A stretch of DNA of 64,000 bases. Source: Brevirhabdus sp. Its GTDB lineage: Bacteria; Pseudomonadota; Alphaproteobacteria; Rhodobacterales; Rhodobacteraceae. The position numbers and the translations under genes were made by a program. Below, in pieces: positions 43,030 to 53,316 of the stretch (position 1 is its first letter; each line of letters opens with the position of its first letter). The stretch is taken from positions 33,567 through 97,566 of the forward strand of contig JAGXFH010000086.1 of the NCBI GenBank assembly GCA_024637315.1. The letters are read 5' to 3'. The notes below the pieces were generated by a model that saw nothing but the letters and a program-made list of their open reading frames with translations, did no database searches and was not told where the DNA came from.

Positions 43030-44962
43030 GTTCCTCTGACAGCCGGATCGGCCCGGTCTGGCCAGACAGGCGCGCGCGGTAGATCACCACCGATTCCATC
43101 ACCCGCATGACGTAGTTCCGGGTCTCGTTGAACGGGATATGCTCGACCCAATCGACCGCGTCGACCTTGGGGTCGCGCGGATCGCCATAGGTGTTCATCC
43201 AGCTTCGGGGCCGGCCCGGACCGGCATTGTAGCCCGCCGCGACAAGTGCGTAGGCGGGGCCGAACTGCTCGATCAGATGCGCCAGATAGGCACTGCCAAG
43301 TGTCGCGTTGTAACCCGGATCGGAGATCAGACGGCCAAGCTCGTATGGCATGCCCAACTTGGCAGCCATCAGCTTGGCTGTGCCGGGCATCACCTGCATC
43401 AGGCCGCGCGCACCTGCGGGGCTTTGGGCGCTGGCATAGAACTCGCTTTCGCGGCGCGCGATCGACAGCGCCAGTTCGGTCGGCACCGGAAAGTCCGTCT
43501 TCGCCAGATCGGGCACCGGGAAATAGGGGCGCATGTGCACCACGCCGCCATCGGCGGCATATTTCGCCAAGTAGACCGCAGTATAGGGATGATCGAGTTG
43601 CAACGCCATTTCGGCAAGTTGGCCCTGTTCCTCCGGCGTCAGGCTTTCGGCAAGGTGCCGCAGGAACCGGGTGAACAGCAGCGGTTGGTCAGCGGCCCGA
43701 AACAGCATCGCGGCCTGAAACACCGACGAATTGACGAACGACCCATCGCGCCAGTCGGCGTAAGTCTCGGTCCCCACAAGCCCGGCATCCATCGGCAAAC
43801 CCGCCTTTTCGGCTGCCAGCAGACCATAATAGCTCGACTGGTACTCTGCCCCGAATTCATAGGCGGCCCGGGCGTCTTCGGTGCGGTCGAGCGCTTCATA
43901 GGCACGGCCCTCCCAATATCCTGCGCGACCAAGTGAGATCGGCGTCGCCACCGCGATGCGCAGCCGGCGGAAATGGGTCAGCGCGGTTTCGGGATCATTG
44001 AGATCGGTGAGCGCGATGAACCCCGAGAGCCATTCCAGATCGGAATAGTCGTTGCCCTCGGTCAGATAGTGGCGACTTGCAAGGCTGTACGCCTCTTTCG
44101 CCTTGCCGTCGCGCATCAGCTGCCGGGCCAGATCGCGGCGGCGCGGCGACCATGCCTCGGGCTGTCCCAGCGCGGCGGCAGAGGCGCTGCGCTCTTGCAT
44201 CAGGCTGGTCGCGTCCTCGATCCGACCCTTGCTGTCGCGCCATTGGAACCGCGCATAGGCCAGACCCGGATCGTCGGTCAGCGCGGCGGGCACGGCGGCG
44301 ATGCGGGCATCGACGCCATTGTCCTTGCGGGTCAACGCGATCCGCGCCGCGGCAAGTCTGGCGGTTCCGGCATCGACAAGCGGCATCATCCGCTCTGCCT
44401 CGCTGGCCAGGCTGCGCCACAAAAGCGCATCCTGCCGCGCGGCGTGATGCGTGGCCAGCAGCGGTCCGTACCGGGACAAGAATGCCGCCTGCTCGTCAGC
44501 CGTCAGCGAAAGCTCGCGCCAGGCTTTCACCACGGTCGCGGCGGCCAGATCATCCGCATCGATGCTGCGAAGCGCCGCCGCCAGGCGCAGCGCGCCGGTA
44601 CCGGTCTGCGGCGATTGCCCGACGAAGTAGGCGATGATTCGATTCGGATGCGTATCGTTCGAAATCGAGCTTTCACCGGATTTCCGCAACAACGGCATGC
44701 CCGGCCAGTCGGAGCGGCGGCTTAAGAAATCCTGATACTCCTCGAAGGTTGCGGCGCCATCCCGCAACCGGTGCCAATCCAGAATGTCGCGACCGATCTG
44801 CCCCGCGGGACCGACCAGGGTGGCGGCCTTCTGCCATTCTCCGGCACCGATGGCTGTCATGGCGGCGCCGACAGCGCCCGCCGCGGCCCTGTCCTGCGCT
44901 CCTGCCCCTGCCCCGGTCGAAAGGGCCAGCAGCATCGCCAGCCCGACAAACATACGCTTCAT
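43016..44962 (-). CDS. slt: soluble lytic murein transglycosylase (Slt70 family)
   Basis: 648 aa. Signal peptide MKRMFVGLAMLLALSTGAGA. A long alpha-helical superhelical U/L domain (residues ~30-470) precedes the C-terminal SLT lysozyme-like domain: IARRESEFYASAQSPAGARG (catalytic Glu) and LMQVMPGTAKLMAAKLGMPY, then YNATLGSAYLAHLI and LVAAGYNAGPGRPRSWM. Cleaves murein glycosidic bonds to give anhydromuropeptides. Length is slightly above E. coli Slt70. The divergent dapA starts 157 bp away; the 3' end overlaps the DMT gene by 14 bp. Confidence 0.94.
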   Translation of the reverse strand: MKRMFVGLAMLLALSTGAGAGAQDRAAAGAVGAAMTAIGAGEWQKAATLVGPAGQIGRDILDWHRLRDGAATFEEYQDFLSRRSDWPGMPLLRKSGESSISNDTHPNRIIAYFVGQSPQTGTGALRLAAALRSIDADDLAAATVVKAWRELSLTADEQAAFLSRYGPLLATHHAARQDALLWRSLASEAERMMPLVDAGTARLAAARIALTRKDNGVDARIAAVPAALTDDPGLAYARFQWRDSKGRIEDATSLMQERSASAAALGQPEAWSPRRRDLARQLMRDGKAKEAYSLASRHYLTEGNDYSDLEWLSGFIALTDLNDPETALTHFRRLRIAVATPISLGRAGYWEGRAYEALDRTEDARAAYEFGAEYQSSYYGLLAAEKAGLPMDAGLVGTETYADWRDGSFVNSSVFQAAMLFRAADQPLLFTRFLRHLAESLTPEEQGQLAEMALQLDHPYTAVYLAKYAADGGVVHMRPYFPVPDLAKTDFPVPTELALSIARRESEFYASAQSPAGARGLMQVMPGTAKLMAAKLGMPYELGRLISDPGYNATLGSAYLAHLIEQFGPAYALVAAGYNAGPGRPRSWMNTYGDPRDPKVDAVDWVEHIPFNETRNYVMRVMESVVIYRARLSGQTGPIRLSEELKGR

Positions 44963-45118
44963 CGCGTTTTTTCCCTATCGTCTGCCCCGCAGTCACATAG
45001 TCTATCTTTCCCGCGCAAAACGGCAACTCACAAACTTGGCAATCGGCAAAAGGGCCGCTAGGGTCCGCGCGTTTGCAACAGGGTGACTCGGGCTCACCCA
45101 TTCATCAGGAGACGTGTC

Positions 45119-45994
45119 ATGATCAAAGGGTCCCTTCCAGCCCTGGTGACGCCGTTCAAGAACGGCGAACTGGATCTTGAGACGCTGAAACAGCTGGTGG
45201 AATGGCATATCGAACAGGGCAGCCACGGGCTGGTTCCCGTCGGCACCACCGGCGAGAGCCCGACGCTCAGCCACCGCGAACACGAAACGGTCATCGAGGA
45301 AGTCGTCCGGATCGTGGCCGGCCGGATCCCGGTCGTCGCCGGTGCCGGATCGAACAACACCACCGAAGGCATCCGGCTGATCCAGTACGCCGAAAAGGTC
45401 GGCGCGAATGTCGCCCTCGTGGTGACACCCTATTACAACAAGCCGACGCAAGCCGGGCTGATCGCGCATTTCACCGCGCTGCATGACTGTTGCACGCTGC
45501 CGATCATCATCTACAACATTCCCGGCCGCTCGGTTGTCGACATGAGCCCGGAAACAATGGGCGAACTTGCCAAGCTGCCCCGCATCGTCGGCGTCAAGGA
45601 CGCGACGGGCGATGTCACGCGGGTCTCGCGGCAACGCGAAACCTGCGGCAAGGACTTTATCCAGTTGTCGGGCGAGGATGCCTCGGCGATCGGGTTCAAC
45701 GCCCATGGCGGGGTCGGCTGCATTTCCGTCACCGCCAATGTCGCACCCAGGCTCTGCGCCGAGTTTCAAGAGGCGACGCTTGCCGGCGACTACAAGACCG
45801 CGCTCGACCATCAGGACCGACTGATGCCATTGCACACCGCGATCTTCATCGAGCCGGGGCTGGCGGGCGCCAAGTATGGCCTGTCGCTGCTGGGAAAATG
45901 TTCGGAAGAGGTGCGGCTGCCGCTCTTGGGCCTGACCGACGGCACCAAGGACCGAATCCGCGCGGCCATGGTCTATGCCGGGCTGCTGAACTAG
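45119..45994 (+). CDS. dapA: 4-hydroxy-tetrahydrodipicolinate synthase
   Basis: 291 aa from ATG 45119 with AGGAG before it. Condenses pyruvate and aspartate semialdehyde in lysine/meso-DAP synthesis. [19 protein letters not shown] is typical; [18 protein letters not shown] binds pyruvate. [20 protein letters not shown] carries the catalytic Tyr, and [14 protein letters not shown] the Schiff-base Lys. The C-terminal helical domain is complete. Located before the bactofilin and smpB, an order often seen in this family. Confidence 0.97.
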   Translation: MIKGSLPALVTPFKNGELDLETLKQLVEWHIEQGSHGLVPVGTTGESPTLSHREHETVIEEVVRIVAGRIPVVAGAGSNNTTEGIRLIQYAEKVGANVALVVTPYYNKPTQAGLIAHFTALHDCCTLPIIIYNIPGRSVVDMSPETMGELAKLPRIVGVKDATGDVTRVSRQRETCGKDFIQLSGEDASAIGFNAHGGVGCISVTANVAPRLCAEFQEATLAGDYKTALDHQDRLMPLHTAIFIEPGLAGAKYGLSLLGKCSEEVRLPLLGLTDGTKDRIRAAMVYAGLLN

Positions 45995-46131
45995 CGGGTC
46001 AACTCGCTTCCCGACGTTTCGAAAGTGGCTCGACGCAACGGGGTGCGGGCTGGCCTGCCAGCCGCCAGACGGGGCATGGAAAACTCCTGTGCGCCACTAT
46101 CCTTTCAGCAAGCCGTGGTTCCGCAGCCGCC

Positions 46132-46461
46132 TTACTTTGGCTTGCACTGCACCTTGCCGTTCAGATGCGCGCCGGATTCGACAACCAGATCCTGGCAATG
46201 GATGTCACCCTGAACGGTCGCGTTCGACGTGATCACCAGTTTCTGGCACACCACCTTGCCCTTCTGATTGCCGCGCAGCTCTGCCTTGTCGGCCGTCACC
46301 CGACCCTTGATCGTGCCCTGCGGCTCGAGCACAAGATCGCCGGCCGTCACGTTTCCGTTGACGGTTCCACCGATCTTGACCCGGCCCGAGGTCTCGATAT
46401 TGCCGTCGATCAGGATGTCATCGGAAATCGAGGACGAAGCGCGATTGGAGGTGTCGTTCAT
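46132..46461 (-). CDS. bactofilin family polymer-forming protein
   Basis: 109 aa from ATG 46461. DUF583 (bactofilin) beta-helix: DDILIDGNIETSGRVKIGGT, VNGNVTAGDLVLEPQGTIKG and further six-residue-turn repeats through SNATVQGDIHCQDLVVESGA. Bactofilins self-assemble into membrane-associated filaments that localise cell-wall or morphogenesis proteins. This copy is short, with very short tails. Start overlaps the upstream membrane-protein gene by 4 bp (ATGA), so the two are coupled. Confidence 0.92.
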   Translation of the reverse strand: MNDTSNRASSSISDDILIDGNIETSGRVKIGGTVNGNVTAGDLVLEPQGTIKGRVTADKAELRGNQKGKVVCQKLVITSNATVQGDIHCQDLVVESGAHLNGKVQCKPK

Positions 46462-46889
46462 TTTCGGGATTTCCCAGATGATCGTTGCGAGGGCGTTTCG
46501 GGTGCGGTCACGAATCGGACCAGCAATACCACAAGAGCAAGGAAACCCAACCGGGGCAACGCCCAGAAAACCTGCCCGACGAGTTCGTAGTTTCCGGTCA
46601 GAATGCCGACAACAAGGCTTGCTGCGGCGGCCAGAAGGCCAACCCAGACAAGCGCCGAAAGGACCGGCAAGTGACGCTTGCGCATCCAAGCGAAGGGTCT
46701 GTAAGCGGACCGGCGCGCGGCACCGCCACTGGTCCGGGGTCGGACCGCATCTGACCTGACCGGCTTCTGCACTGCATTCTGCTGTACCGAAACACCCACT
46801 GTTTGAACTCCTCGATCTTTGTTTTCTGCCTGCCTCGGGGTCGTCTGCCTGTCTGCCGCCGTTTTGCCGGAGCGCGCGGGCTTCGACAT
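46458..46889 (-). CDS. membrane protein of unknown function coupled to bactofilin
   Basis: 143 aa. A basic, polar N-terminal ~65 residues rich in Gln, Arg and Ser is followed by two probable transmembrane helices (VLSALVWVGLLAAAASLVVG and FWALPRLGFLALVVLLVRFV) and a short basic tail (PSQRSSGKSRK). No named family recognised. The 4-bp overlap with the bactofilin gene suggests it may anchor or regulate the polymer at the inner membrane; this is inference from context. Confidence 0.75.
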   Translation of the reverse strand: MSKPARSGKTAADRQTTPRQAENKDRGVQTVGVSVQQNAVQKPVRSDAVRPRTSGGAARRSAYRPFAWMRKRHLPVLSALVWVGLLAAAASLVVGILTGNYELVGQVFWALPRLGFLALVVLLVRFVTAPETPSQRSSGKSRK

Positions 46890-47165
46890 CGCCGCAACAG
46901 GCAGGGTACCCGGAAGGTCCTTTCAACATTTAGGCCGCGTTTGAACCCGGCCCCCGGATCGAAGGGGGGCAAGTGATGCAAAATCACGCCTATGCGGGCC
47001 GAACTCTGGCCGTAACCTGCCAGTTTCGGCCCGCCATCAAGGCAATTTGTTGCCGATCCGTCGACAATCCCCGGAAGGGCGGTTTTCCCCGGTCCGATCC
47101 AGCCGTGCCGCGCGGGGTCAATTCCCCTTGGCCGGGACCGGCGACGGAACTATACCGGTGCGGTC

Positions 47166-47702
47166 ATGACCGGCCCCGACATCCCCCAACCGCGCGACAA
47201 CACCGCGCAGGTTCACCTGGTCTGCGGCCTGACCGGCGCCGGCAAGTCGACCTACGCCGAGGCGCTGCGTCGCGATTTGCAGGGCGTGCGGTTTTCGATC
47301 GACGAATGGAATAACCGGCTGTTCTTCATGGACCGGCATCCGGCCTCGGATTTCAATTGGTTCTACGACCGGGTGCAACGCTCTTGCGCGCAGATGCGGG
47401 CCACTGCCCAGCAGGTGCTGGAGGCCGGGGTGCCGGTGATTTTCGACTGCGGCTTCACCGATCGAAAAGAGCGGCAGATCTTCTACGACTGGGCCGGGGC
47501 GCTGAATCGCGATGTGGCGCTGCATTTCGTCGATGTCGACATCGAGACCCGCTGGCAGCGGGTGCGCAAACGCAATACCGAGAAAGGCGAGACATTCATG
47601 CTTGAAGTCACACGCGAGATGTTTGACTTCATGGAAACGATATGGGAAGCGCCCGGCCTCGATGAAATGACCCGCTACGGCGGGCGGAGAATAGAGATCT
47701 GA
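47166..47702 (+). CDS. P-loop ATPase/kinase-like protein
   Basis: 178 aa. Walker [21 protein letters not shown] (~residues 16-35); the family then has [28 protein letters not shown] (Walker-B-like) and [18 protein letters not shown] with lid arginines. Similar to the AAA_33 (zeta-toxin/chloramphenicol-phosphotransferase-like) group of small kinases. Probably phosphorylates a small substrate; nothing nearby indicates a toxin-antitoxin pair. Starts 8 bp before smpB. Confidence 0.85.
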   Translation: MTGPDIPQPRDNTAQVHLVCGLTGAGKSTYAEALRRDLQGVRFSIDEWNNRLFFMDRHPASDFNWFYDRVQRSCAQMRATAQQVLEAGVPVIFDCGFTDRKERQIFYDWAGALNRDVALHFVDVDIETRWQRVRKRNTEKGETFMLEVTREMFDFMETIWEAPGLDEMTRYGGRRIEI

Positions 47703-47710
47703 GCCCCAGA

Positions 47711-48184
47711 ATGGCCAAGACCGAAGACAAGAACTACAAGGTGATCGCCGAAAACCGCCGGGCGCGGTACGACTATGCCATCGAGGATGACATCGAATGC
47801 GGCATCATGCTGACCGGGTCAGAGGTCAAATCGCTGCGCACCGGGCAATCGAACATCGCGGAAAGCTATGCCTCGGTCGAAGAGGGCGAATTGTGGCTGA
47901 TCAACAGCCACATCGCCCGCTATGATCCGGCCAAGACCTGGGGGCATGAAGAACGGCGCAAGCGCAAATTGCTGGTGTCGAAAAAGGAACTCTCGAAGCT
48001 CTGGCAGGCGACCTCTCGGCAAGGCATGACGCTGGTGCCGCTGGTGATGTATTTCAACCATCGCGGGCTGGTGAAGCTGAAGATCGGCGTCGCCAAGGGC
48101 AAGAAGACGCAAGACAAGCGCGCGACCGAACAAAAACGCGACTGGCAGCGCCAGAAGGCGCGGCTATTGCGTCATGGCGGCTGA
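47711..48184 (+). CDS. smpB: SsrA-binding protein
   Basis: 157 aa. SmpB binds tmRNA and positions it in the ribosomal A site for trans-translation. The OB-fold core is present: [40 protein letters not shown], then [19 protein letters not shown] and [18 protein letters not shown], and the basic C-terminal tail [15 protein letters not shown]. Length is normal. Preceded by a P-loop kinase gene with an 8-bp gap. Confidence 0.97.
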   Translation: MAKTEDKNYKVIAENRRARYDYAIEDDIECGIMLTGSEVKSLRTGQSNIAESYASVEEGELWLINSHIARYDPAKTWGHEERRKRKLLVSKKELSKLWQATSRQGMTLVPLVMYFNHRGLVKLKIGVAKGKKTQDKRATEQKRDWQRQKARLLRHGG

Positions 48185-48262
48185 CCTCGCCTTGCGCCGC
48201 GAAGATATCCAGAAAGATCGTCTTGCCAGAAGAAACGGCCGCCCCGAACGAAGGACAGCCAG

Positions 48263-48517
48263 ATGGAACAACTGTTGATTCAACTGATCTCGGGCGCTGC
48301 TGGCGGCAACCTTGCGGGCGCGGTGATGCGGGGCAAGAGCCTTGGCATGCTTGGTAACACCACCGCAGGCCTCATCGGCGGAGGTCTTGGCGGACAAATC
48401 GCGGCGGCGGCCGGGCTTGACACCGGCGCGCTCGTCACTCACGCGGTCATTGGCGGCGTCGGCGGGGCAGTCGCACTGACCCTCGCCGGCATGATCCGGA
48501 ATGCCTTCACCCGGTAA
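48263..48517 (+). CDS. 84-aa glycine-rich membrane-associated hypothetical protein
   Basis: MEQLLIQLISGAAGGNLAGA followed by repeated Gly/Ala motifs (GLIGGGLGGQIAAAAGLDTG, VIGGVGGAVALTLAGMI). One or two glycine-zipper-type helices are likely; no Cys or His. No signal peptide and no named family recognised. Sits in the smpB-sseA interval (78 bp and 91 bp gaps). Confidence 0.7.
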   Translation: MEQLLIQLISGAAGGNLAGAVMRGKSLGMLGNTTAGLIGGGLGGQIAAAAGLDTGALVTHAVIGGVGGAVALTLAGMIRNAFTR

Positions 48518-48608
48518 ATCGACATCCGGGCACCCGGTTACCCGCCTGACCCTTGCGAAACCGCCCCCTGCCCGCTACGCACTTGTCGAGCAATTTCCCG
48601 AGGGCAAG

Positions 48609-49466
48609 ATGCCACACAGCAATCCCCGAACCGTCGTCTCCACCGCCTGGCTGGCCGCACATCTGAAGGATCCCGATCTGCGGATCCTCGACGCGTCCTG
48701 GTACCTGACCGATATGGGTCGCGACGGTCGGGCAGAGTACGAGGCGGCGCATATTCCCGGCGCGCGCTATTTCGACATCGACGAGATGTCGGACCAACGG
48801 TCGGACCTGCCGCACATGGCACCCCCGGTCGAGAAGTTCATCAGCCGCATGCGGGCGATGGGCGTGGGCGACGGGCATCAGGTGGTGGTTTACGATGGCG
48901 CAGGACTGTTTTCGGCGGCACGCGTCTGGTGGCTTTTGCGACTGATGGGCAAGATGGATGTCGCGGTGCTGGATGGCGGATTTCCGAAATGGCGGGCCGA
49001 AGGGCGGCCAGTCGAGGATCTGCCGCCGATGGTCCGCGACCGCCACGTCACCGTGCAGCGGCAGGCGCATCTGGTGCGGGATGTCACGCAGGTCGCGGCG
49101 GCCTCGAAGCTGGGCGATCACGCGATCCTTGATGCCCGCTCGCCGGGCCGGTTCAGCGGCGAAGAGCCCGAACCGCGGGTCGGGTTGCGGCCCGGGCATA
49201 TCCCCGGCTCGATCAACGTGCCCTACCGCGACTTGCTGAATCCGGATGGCACGATGAAGACCGCGGATGCGCTGCGACAGGTGTTCGCCGCGAAAGGAGT
49301 CGATCTGACCAAGCCGGCGATCACCACCTGTGGCTCTGGCGTGACAGCGGCGATCATCAATCTGGCGCTGGAAGTCATCGGCCACGACCGCCATTCGCTG
49401 TATGACGGGTCGTGGGCGGAATGGGGCATGTATGGCGACCTCAATGTCACGACGGGAGACGACTGA
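48609..49466 (+). CDS. sseA: 3-mercaptopyruvate sulfurtransferase
   Basis: 285 aa from ATG 48609 (an in-frame upstream start at 48501 adds 36 non-conserved residues). Two rhodanese domains: LRILDASWYLTDMGRDGRAE begins the first, AILDARSPGRFSGEEPEPRV the second. The active-site loop ITTCGSGVTAAI contains the catalytic Cys within CGSGVTA, the mercaptopyruvate-sulfurtransferase signature rather than the thiosulfate type. Stop codon overlaps the downstream aminotransferase start by one base. Confidence 0.94.
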   Translation: MPHSNPRTVVSTAWLAAHLKDPDLRILDASWYLTDMGRDGRAEYEAAHIPGARYFDIDEMSDQRSDLPHMAPPVEKFISRMRAMGVGDGHQVVVYDGAGLFSAARVWWLLRLMGKMDVAVLDGGFPKWRAEGRPVEDLPPMVRDRHVTVQRQAHLVRDVTQVAAASKLGDHAILDARSPGRFSGEEPEPRVGLRPGHIPGSINVPYRDLLNPDGTMKTADALRQVFAAKGVDLTKPAITTCGSGVTAAIINLALEVIGHDRHSLYDGSWAEWGMYGDLNVTTGDD

Positions 49467-50650
49467 TGCTTGAAAACCTGAAACCGCAGGCCGCCGACAA
49501 GATCCTGATGCTGATGCAGATGTTCCGCGAGGATCCACGCACCGACAAGATCGACCTTGGCGTCGGTGTCTACAAGACCGCCGACGGCGTCACCCCGATC
49601 ATGCGGGCGGTCAAGACCGCCGAAAAGATGCTGTGGGAGGTCGAGGCGACGAAATCCTATACTGGTCTGGCGGGCGATCCGGCCTACGGCTCTGCGATGC
49701 GCGACCTGATCCTGAACGGCGCAGTCGAAAATGACCGGGTCGCGGCGGCGGCAACGCCGGGCGGCACCGGCGCGATCAGGCAGGCGCTGGAGCTGATCCG
49801 GCTGGCCGAACCCGACGCCACCGTCTGGCTGTCGGCGCCGACTTGGCCGAACCACCCCTCGATCATCAGGTATCTCGGTATGCCGATGCAAGAGTACCGC
49901 TATTTCGATGCGGCGTCTCGCGGCGTCGATTTCGACGGGATGATGGCGGATCTGAAGGGCGTGAAGGCTGGCGATGCGGTGCTGCTGCATGGTTGCTGCC
50001 ACAACCCGACCGGCGCGGACCTGACGCTGGACCAGTGGAAGACGCTGGTGGCGCATTTGCATAAGACCGGCGCCGTGCCGCTGATCGACCTGGCCTATCA
50101 GGGCTTCGGCGACGGGCTGGAGGAGGACGCGGCAGCAACCCGGCTGGTCGTTTCGAGCCTGCCCGAAGTGCTGATCGCCGCCAGTTGTTCGAAGAATTTC
50201 GGCATCTACCGCGAGCGGACCGGCATCCTGCTGGCGATATCCGAAAGCGCCAAGGGACAGCCGGTGACACAAGGCACACTCGCCTTCCTGAACCGGCAGA
50301 ACTATTCCTTTCCGCCCGATCACGGGGCGCGGCTGGTGACGATGATCCTCGACGATCAGGACCTGACGGCTGACTGGAAGACCGAACTGGAGGAGATGCG
50401 CCTGGGGATGCTCGGCTTGCGCGAACAACTTGCCTCGGAACTGCGCCAGCGCACCAATTCCGACCGCTTCGATTTCATCGCGCGGCACAGAGGCATGTTC
50501 AGCCGGATCGGTGCCAGCCCCGAACAGGTCCAGCTGATGCGCGAAAAGAACGGCATCTACATGGTCGGAGATTCGCGGCTGAACATTGCCGGACTGAACG
50601 CGAAGACCGTGCCGCTTCTGGCCGAAGCGATGGTTGCCGCCGGGGTCTGA
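49466..50650 (+). CDS. aspartate / aromatic amino acid aminotransferase
   Basis: 394 aa from ATG 49466. Class I aminotransferase of the AspC/TyrB subgroup (I-alpha): KIDLGVGVYKTADGVTPIMR, LHGCCHNPTGADLTLDQWKT with the Asn, LIDLAYQGFGDG with the Asp-Tyr, and SCSKNFGIYRERTGILL with the Schiff-base Lys and nearby Arg. The Arg that binds the alpha-carboxylate is near the C-terminus (VGDSRLNIAGL). Acts on aspartate, aromatic amino acids or both. Adjacent to sseA, suggesting conversion of cysteine to mercaptopyruvate for SseA; this is inference. Confidence 0.93.
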   Translation: MLENLKPQAADKILMLMQMFREDPRTDKIDLGVGVYKTADGVTPIMRAVKTAEKMLWEVEATKSYTGLAGDPAYGSAMRDLILNGAVENDRVAAAATPGGTGAIRQALELIRLAEPDATVWLSAPTWPNHPSIIRYLGMPMQEYRYFDAASRGVDFDGMMADLKGVKAGDAVLLHGCCHNPTGADLTLDQWKTLVAHLHKTGAVPLIDLAYQGFGDGLEEDAAATRLVVSSLPEVLIAASCSKNFGIYRERTGILLAISESAKGQPVTQGTLAFLNRQNYSFPPDHGARLVTMILDDQDLTADWKTELEEMRLGMLGLREQLASELRQRTNSDRFDFIARHRGMFSRIGASPEQVQLMREKNGIYMVGDSRLNIAGLNAKTVPLLAEAMVAAGV

Positions 50651-50672
50651 GGGTAACGGTCCCGGCAGGCGA

Positions 50673-51512
50673 TCAATGCGCCATGAAGACCGGCACTTTC
50701 GACATCTCCAGCATGTTCCGCGTCGCACCGCCAAGGATCGATTCGCGGAACCGCGAATGGCCGTACGCACCCATTACCAGGATATCGGCAGCCTGATCCT
50801 GAACATGCCGCGCGATCACGTCAGAAACGCGGGGCATGGTCTTGGCCAGCACCGAAATCTCGGCATGCGCACCGTGGCGAGCCAGCATCTCTGACAATGC
50901 GCCGCCGGGGTCAGACCGGTTGCTGGCATGTGGCGGAGGATCGATGATGGCGATGTTCACCGTCTCGGCAGCGGTCAGCAGCGGCAGCGCCCTCTGCACA
51001 GCAGTCAGTGCCTCGCGGCTTTCGTTCCAGGCCACGACCACGCGATCGATCTTCTTGGGGAATGTCGCGCCGTCGGGCATCACCATCACCGGTGCTCCGG
51101 CGTCGAACAGCGAGGCTTCGACGATCGCCTCGCATTCATGGCCGCGGCCTTCGCCGTACGGCTTGCCCAGAACCACCAGATCGCTGAACCGCATGAATTG
51201 CGCCAGGAACGGTCCGATCCCGGCCGACTGCGCCGCCAGAGCATTGGCACCCCACGAAACCTCGTGATTGCGCAGCCGGTCTTTCACGGCCTTCTCCAGC
51301 GCCAGCGCCCGCTCCTCGGCTTCGGCCAGGGTCGTCTGCATCGCCAGCGCCCCGGCCCCGGCATAGTAAAAGCCGGGCTGGGTGTGGTCGATGCCCAAGC
51401 AGTACACTTCCAGATGGCCGCCCTCGCGCGCGGCGATTTCGGCGGCGGCGTCCAGCACGGGTCTATGCAGTTCGAAATCGGTGATAACGGTTGAAATGGT
51501 CTTGAAAGCCAT
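50673..51512 (-). CDS. tandem universal stress protein (UspA family)
   Basis: 279 aa from ATG 51512 (MAFKTISTVITDFELHRPVL). Two USP domains. The second, beginning at KIDRVVVAWNESREALTAVQ, ends with the ATP-binding signature VMGAYGHSRFRESILGGATR (G-2x-G-9x-G-S/T type). The first domain has LVVLGKPYGEGRGHECEAIV and appears degenerate. Divergent from ccoN across a single FNR-type box (51604-51617), so it is probably co-induced with cbb3 oxidase at low oxygen. Upstream in-frame codons (to 51617) overlap that box and are unlikely. Confidence 0.92.
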   Translation of the reverse strand: MAFKTISTVITDFELHRPVLDAAAEIAAREGGHLEVYCLGIDHTQPGFYYAGAGALAMQTTLAEAEERALALEKAVKDRLRNHEVSWGANALAAQSAGIGPFLAQFMRFSDLVVLGKPYGEGRGHECEAIVEASLFDAGAPVMVMPDGATFPKKIDRVVVAWNESREALTAVQRALPLLTAAETVNIAIIDPPPHASNRSDPGGALSEMLARHGAHAEISVLAKTMPRVSDVIARHVQDQAADILVMGAYGHSRFRESILGGATRNMLEMSKVPVFMAH

Positions 51513-51603
51513 GACACATCCTCCTTCAGCGACGCATCGAACCAGCGAATCCGCTGGTTCGGGTCGTGTTGGCTCAACATTGCGCAAGCCCTGCTTGTTC
51601 TCT

Positions 51604-51617
51604 TTGACATGGATCAA
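51604..51617. promoter_or_regulatory. FNR/FnrL-type box between usp and ccoN
   Basis: TTGACATGGATCAA fits the consensus TTGAY-N4-RTCAA. It lies 92 bp upstream of the usp start (minus) and 95 bp upstream of ccoN (plus), a position suitable for activating both divergent promoters under oxygen limitation. Predicted by motif and context. Confidence 0.85.
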
Positions 51618-51711
51618 AGCGGCTGACCCGGACGCGGTCCAGATACAATCCGTCGAACCGGGCTCGGCCGCGCGTATCGTGGCTTGGGAAGAAATGTAAG
51701 GAACGCGAACG

Positions 51712-53304
51712 ATGTGGGACTACTTGAAACTGGCGATACTGGGCCTGACCGCTCTGCTGGCCGCCATTGCCGCCAACTATGCGCGTGATCTGGCTTATCA
51801 GGTCCACGCGATCATCATCATGCTCGTGGCGAGCGGTGTGTTCCTCTGGACCCTGCGCCAGACCGAAGAGCCGAAACCCGCGGCCGAGCAGGGCTATGCC
51901 GACGGCGTCATCCGCGCCGGGGTCATCGCCACCTGCTTCTGGGGCGTCACCGGGTTCCTGGTCGGCACCTGGATCGCGTTCCAGCTTGCTTTTCCGGCGC
52001 TGAATTTCGAATTGTTCAACGGTGCTGGCAACTTCGGTCGCCTGCGTCCTCTGCACACCTCGGCGGTGATCTTCGCGTTTGGCGGCAACGCCCTGATCGC
52101 CACGTCCTTCTATGTCGTGCAACGCACCAGCGCGGCGCGGTTGTGGGGCGGCAATCTGGGCTGGTTCGTGTTCTGGGGCTACCAGCTGTTCATCGTGCTG
52201 GCCGCCACCGGTTATCTTCTGGGTGCTACCCAGTCCAAGGAATATGCAGAACCTGAATGGTACGTGGATCTCTGGCTGACGGTGGTCTGGCTTGCCTACC
52301 TCGCTGTCTTCATGGGGACGATCATCAGGCGGAAAGAGCCGCATATCTACGTCGCCAACTGGTTTTACCTGTCGTTCATCGTAACCGTCGCGATGCTGCA
52401 TGTGGTCAACAACCTGTCGTTGCCAGTCTCGATCTTCGGCTCGAAATCGGTTCAGGTCTTTGCCGGTGTGCAGGATGCGATGACACAGTGGTGGTATGGC
52501 CACAACGCAGTGGGCTTTTTCCTGACCGCCGGGTTCCTGGGCATGATGTACTACTTCGTACCCAAGCAGGCCGAACGCCCGGTCTATTCCTATAAGCTGT
52601 CGATCATCCACTTCTGGGCGCTGATCTTCCTTTATATCTGGGCCGGCCCGCACCACCTGCATTACACAGCTTTGCCCGACTGGGCCGGCACGCTGGGCAT
52701 GGTCTTCTCGGTGATCCTCTGGATGCCGTCCTGGGGCGGCATGATCAACGGCCTGATGACACTGTCGGGTGCATGGGACAAGCTCAGAACCGATCCGGTC
52801 ATCCGGATGATGGTGATCTCCATTGGCTTCTACGGCATGTCGACCTTCGAGGGTCCGATGATGTCGATCCGCGCGGTGAACTCGCTGTCGCACTATACCG
52901 ACTGGACCATCGGACATGTCCATTCCGGCGCGCTTGGCTGGAACGGCATGATCACCTTCGGCGCGCTCTACTTCCTGGTGCCAAAACTCTGGCAGCGTGA
53001 GCGACTGTACTCGCTGGCGCTGGTGAACTGGCACTTCTGGCTCGCGACGATCGGCATCATCCTCTACGCCGCCTCGATGTGGGTTACCGGCATCATGGAG
53101 GGCCTGATGTGGCGCGAAGTCGACGCCAACGGGTTCCTCGTGAACAGCTTCGCCGACACCGTCGCCGCCAAGTTCCCGATGTATGTCGTCCGCGCCCTCG
53201 GCGGGGTGATGTTCCTCAGCGGTGCGCTGGTCATGTGCTACAACCTATGGATGACCGTGCGGTCGCAGCCTGCCAAGGCCACCGCAATGGCTCCGGCAGA
53301 ATAA
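51712..53304 (+). CDS. ccoN: cbb3-type cytochrome c oxidase subunit I
   Basis: 530 aa, AAGGAA before ATG 51712. The catalytic subunit with 12 predicted helices. Haem ligands and CuB histidines are visible in [60 protein letters not shown] and [20 protein letters not shown]; the redox Tyr/His cross-link is in WYGHNAV. Reduces O2 to water with high affinity in microaerobic respiration. First gene of ccoNOQP, downstream of an FNR-type box. Confidence 0.97.
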   Translation: MWDYLKLAILGLTALLAAIAANYARDLAYQVHAIIIMLVASGVFLWTLRQTEEPKPAAEQGYADGVIRAGVIATCFWGVTGFLVGTWIAFQLAFPALNFELFNGAGNFGRLRPLHTSAVIFAFGGNALIATSFYVVQRTSAARLWGGNLGWFVFWGYQLFIVLAATGYLLGATQSKEYAEPEWYVDLWLTVVWLAYLAVFMGTIIRRKEPHIYVANWFYLSFIVTVAMLHVVNNLSLPVSIFGSKSVQVFAGVQDAMTQWWYGHNAVGFFLTAGFLGMMYYFVPKQAERPVYSYKLSIIHFWALIFLYIWAGPHHLHYTALPDWAGTLGMVFSVILWMPSWGGMINGLMTLSGAWDKLRTDPVIRMMVISIGFYGMSTFEGPMMSIRAVNSLSHYTDWTIGHVHSGALGWNGMITFGALYFLVPKLWQRERLYSLALVNWHFWLATIGIILYAASMWVTGIMEGLMWREVDANGFLVNSFADTVAAKFPMYVVRALGGVMFLSGALVMCYNLWMTVRSQPAKATAMAPAE

Positions 53305-53316
53305 GGGGCCACAAGA

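Noticed and set aside
47166..47702. Zeta-toxin-like kinase as a toxin-antitoxin system
   Set aside because: The fold is similar but no antitoxin gene is adjacent; it precedes smpB by 8 bp.
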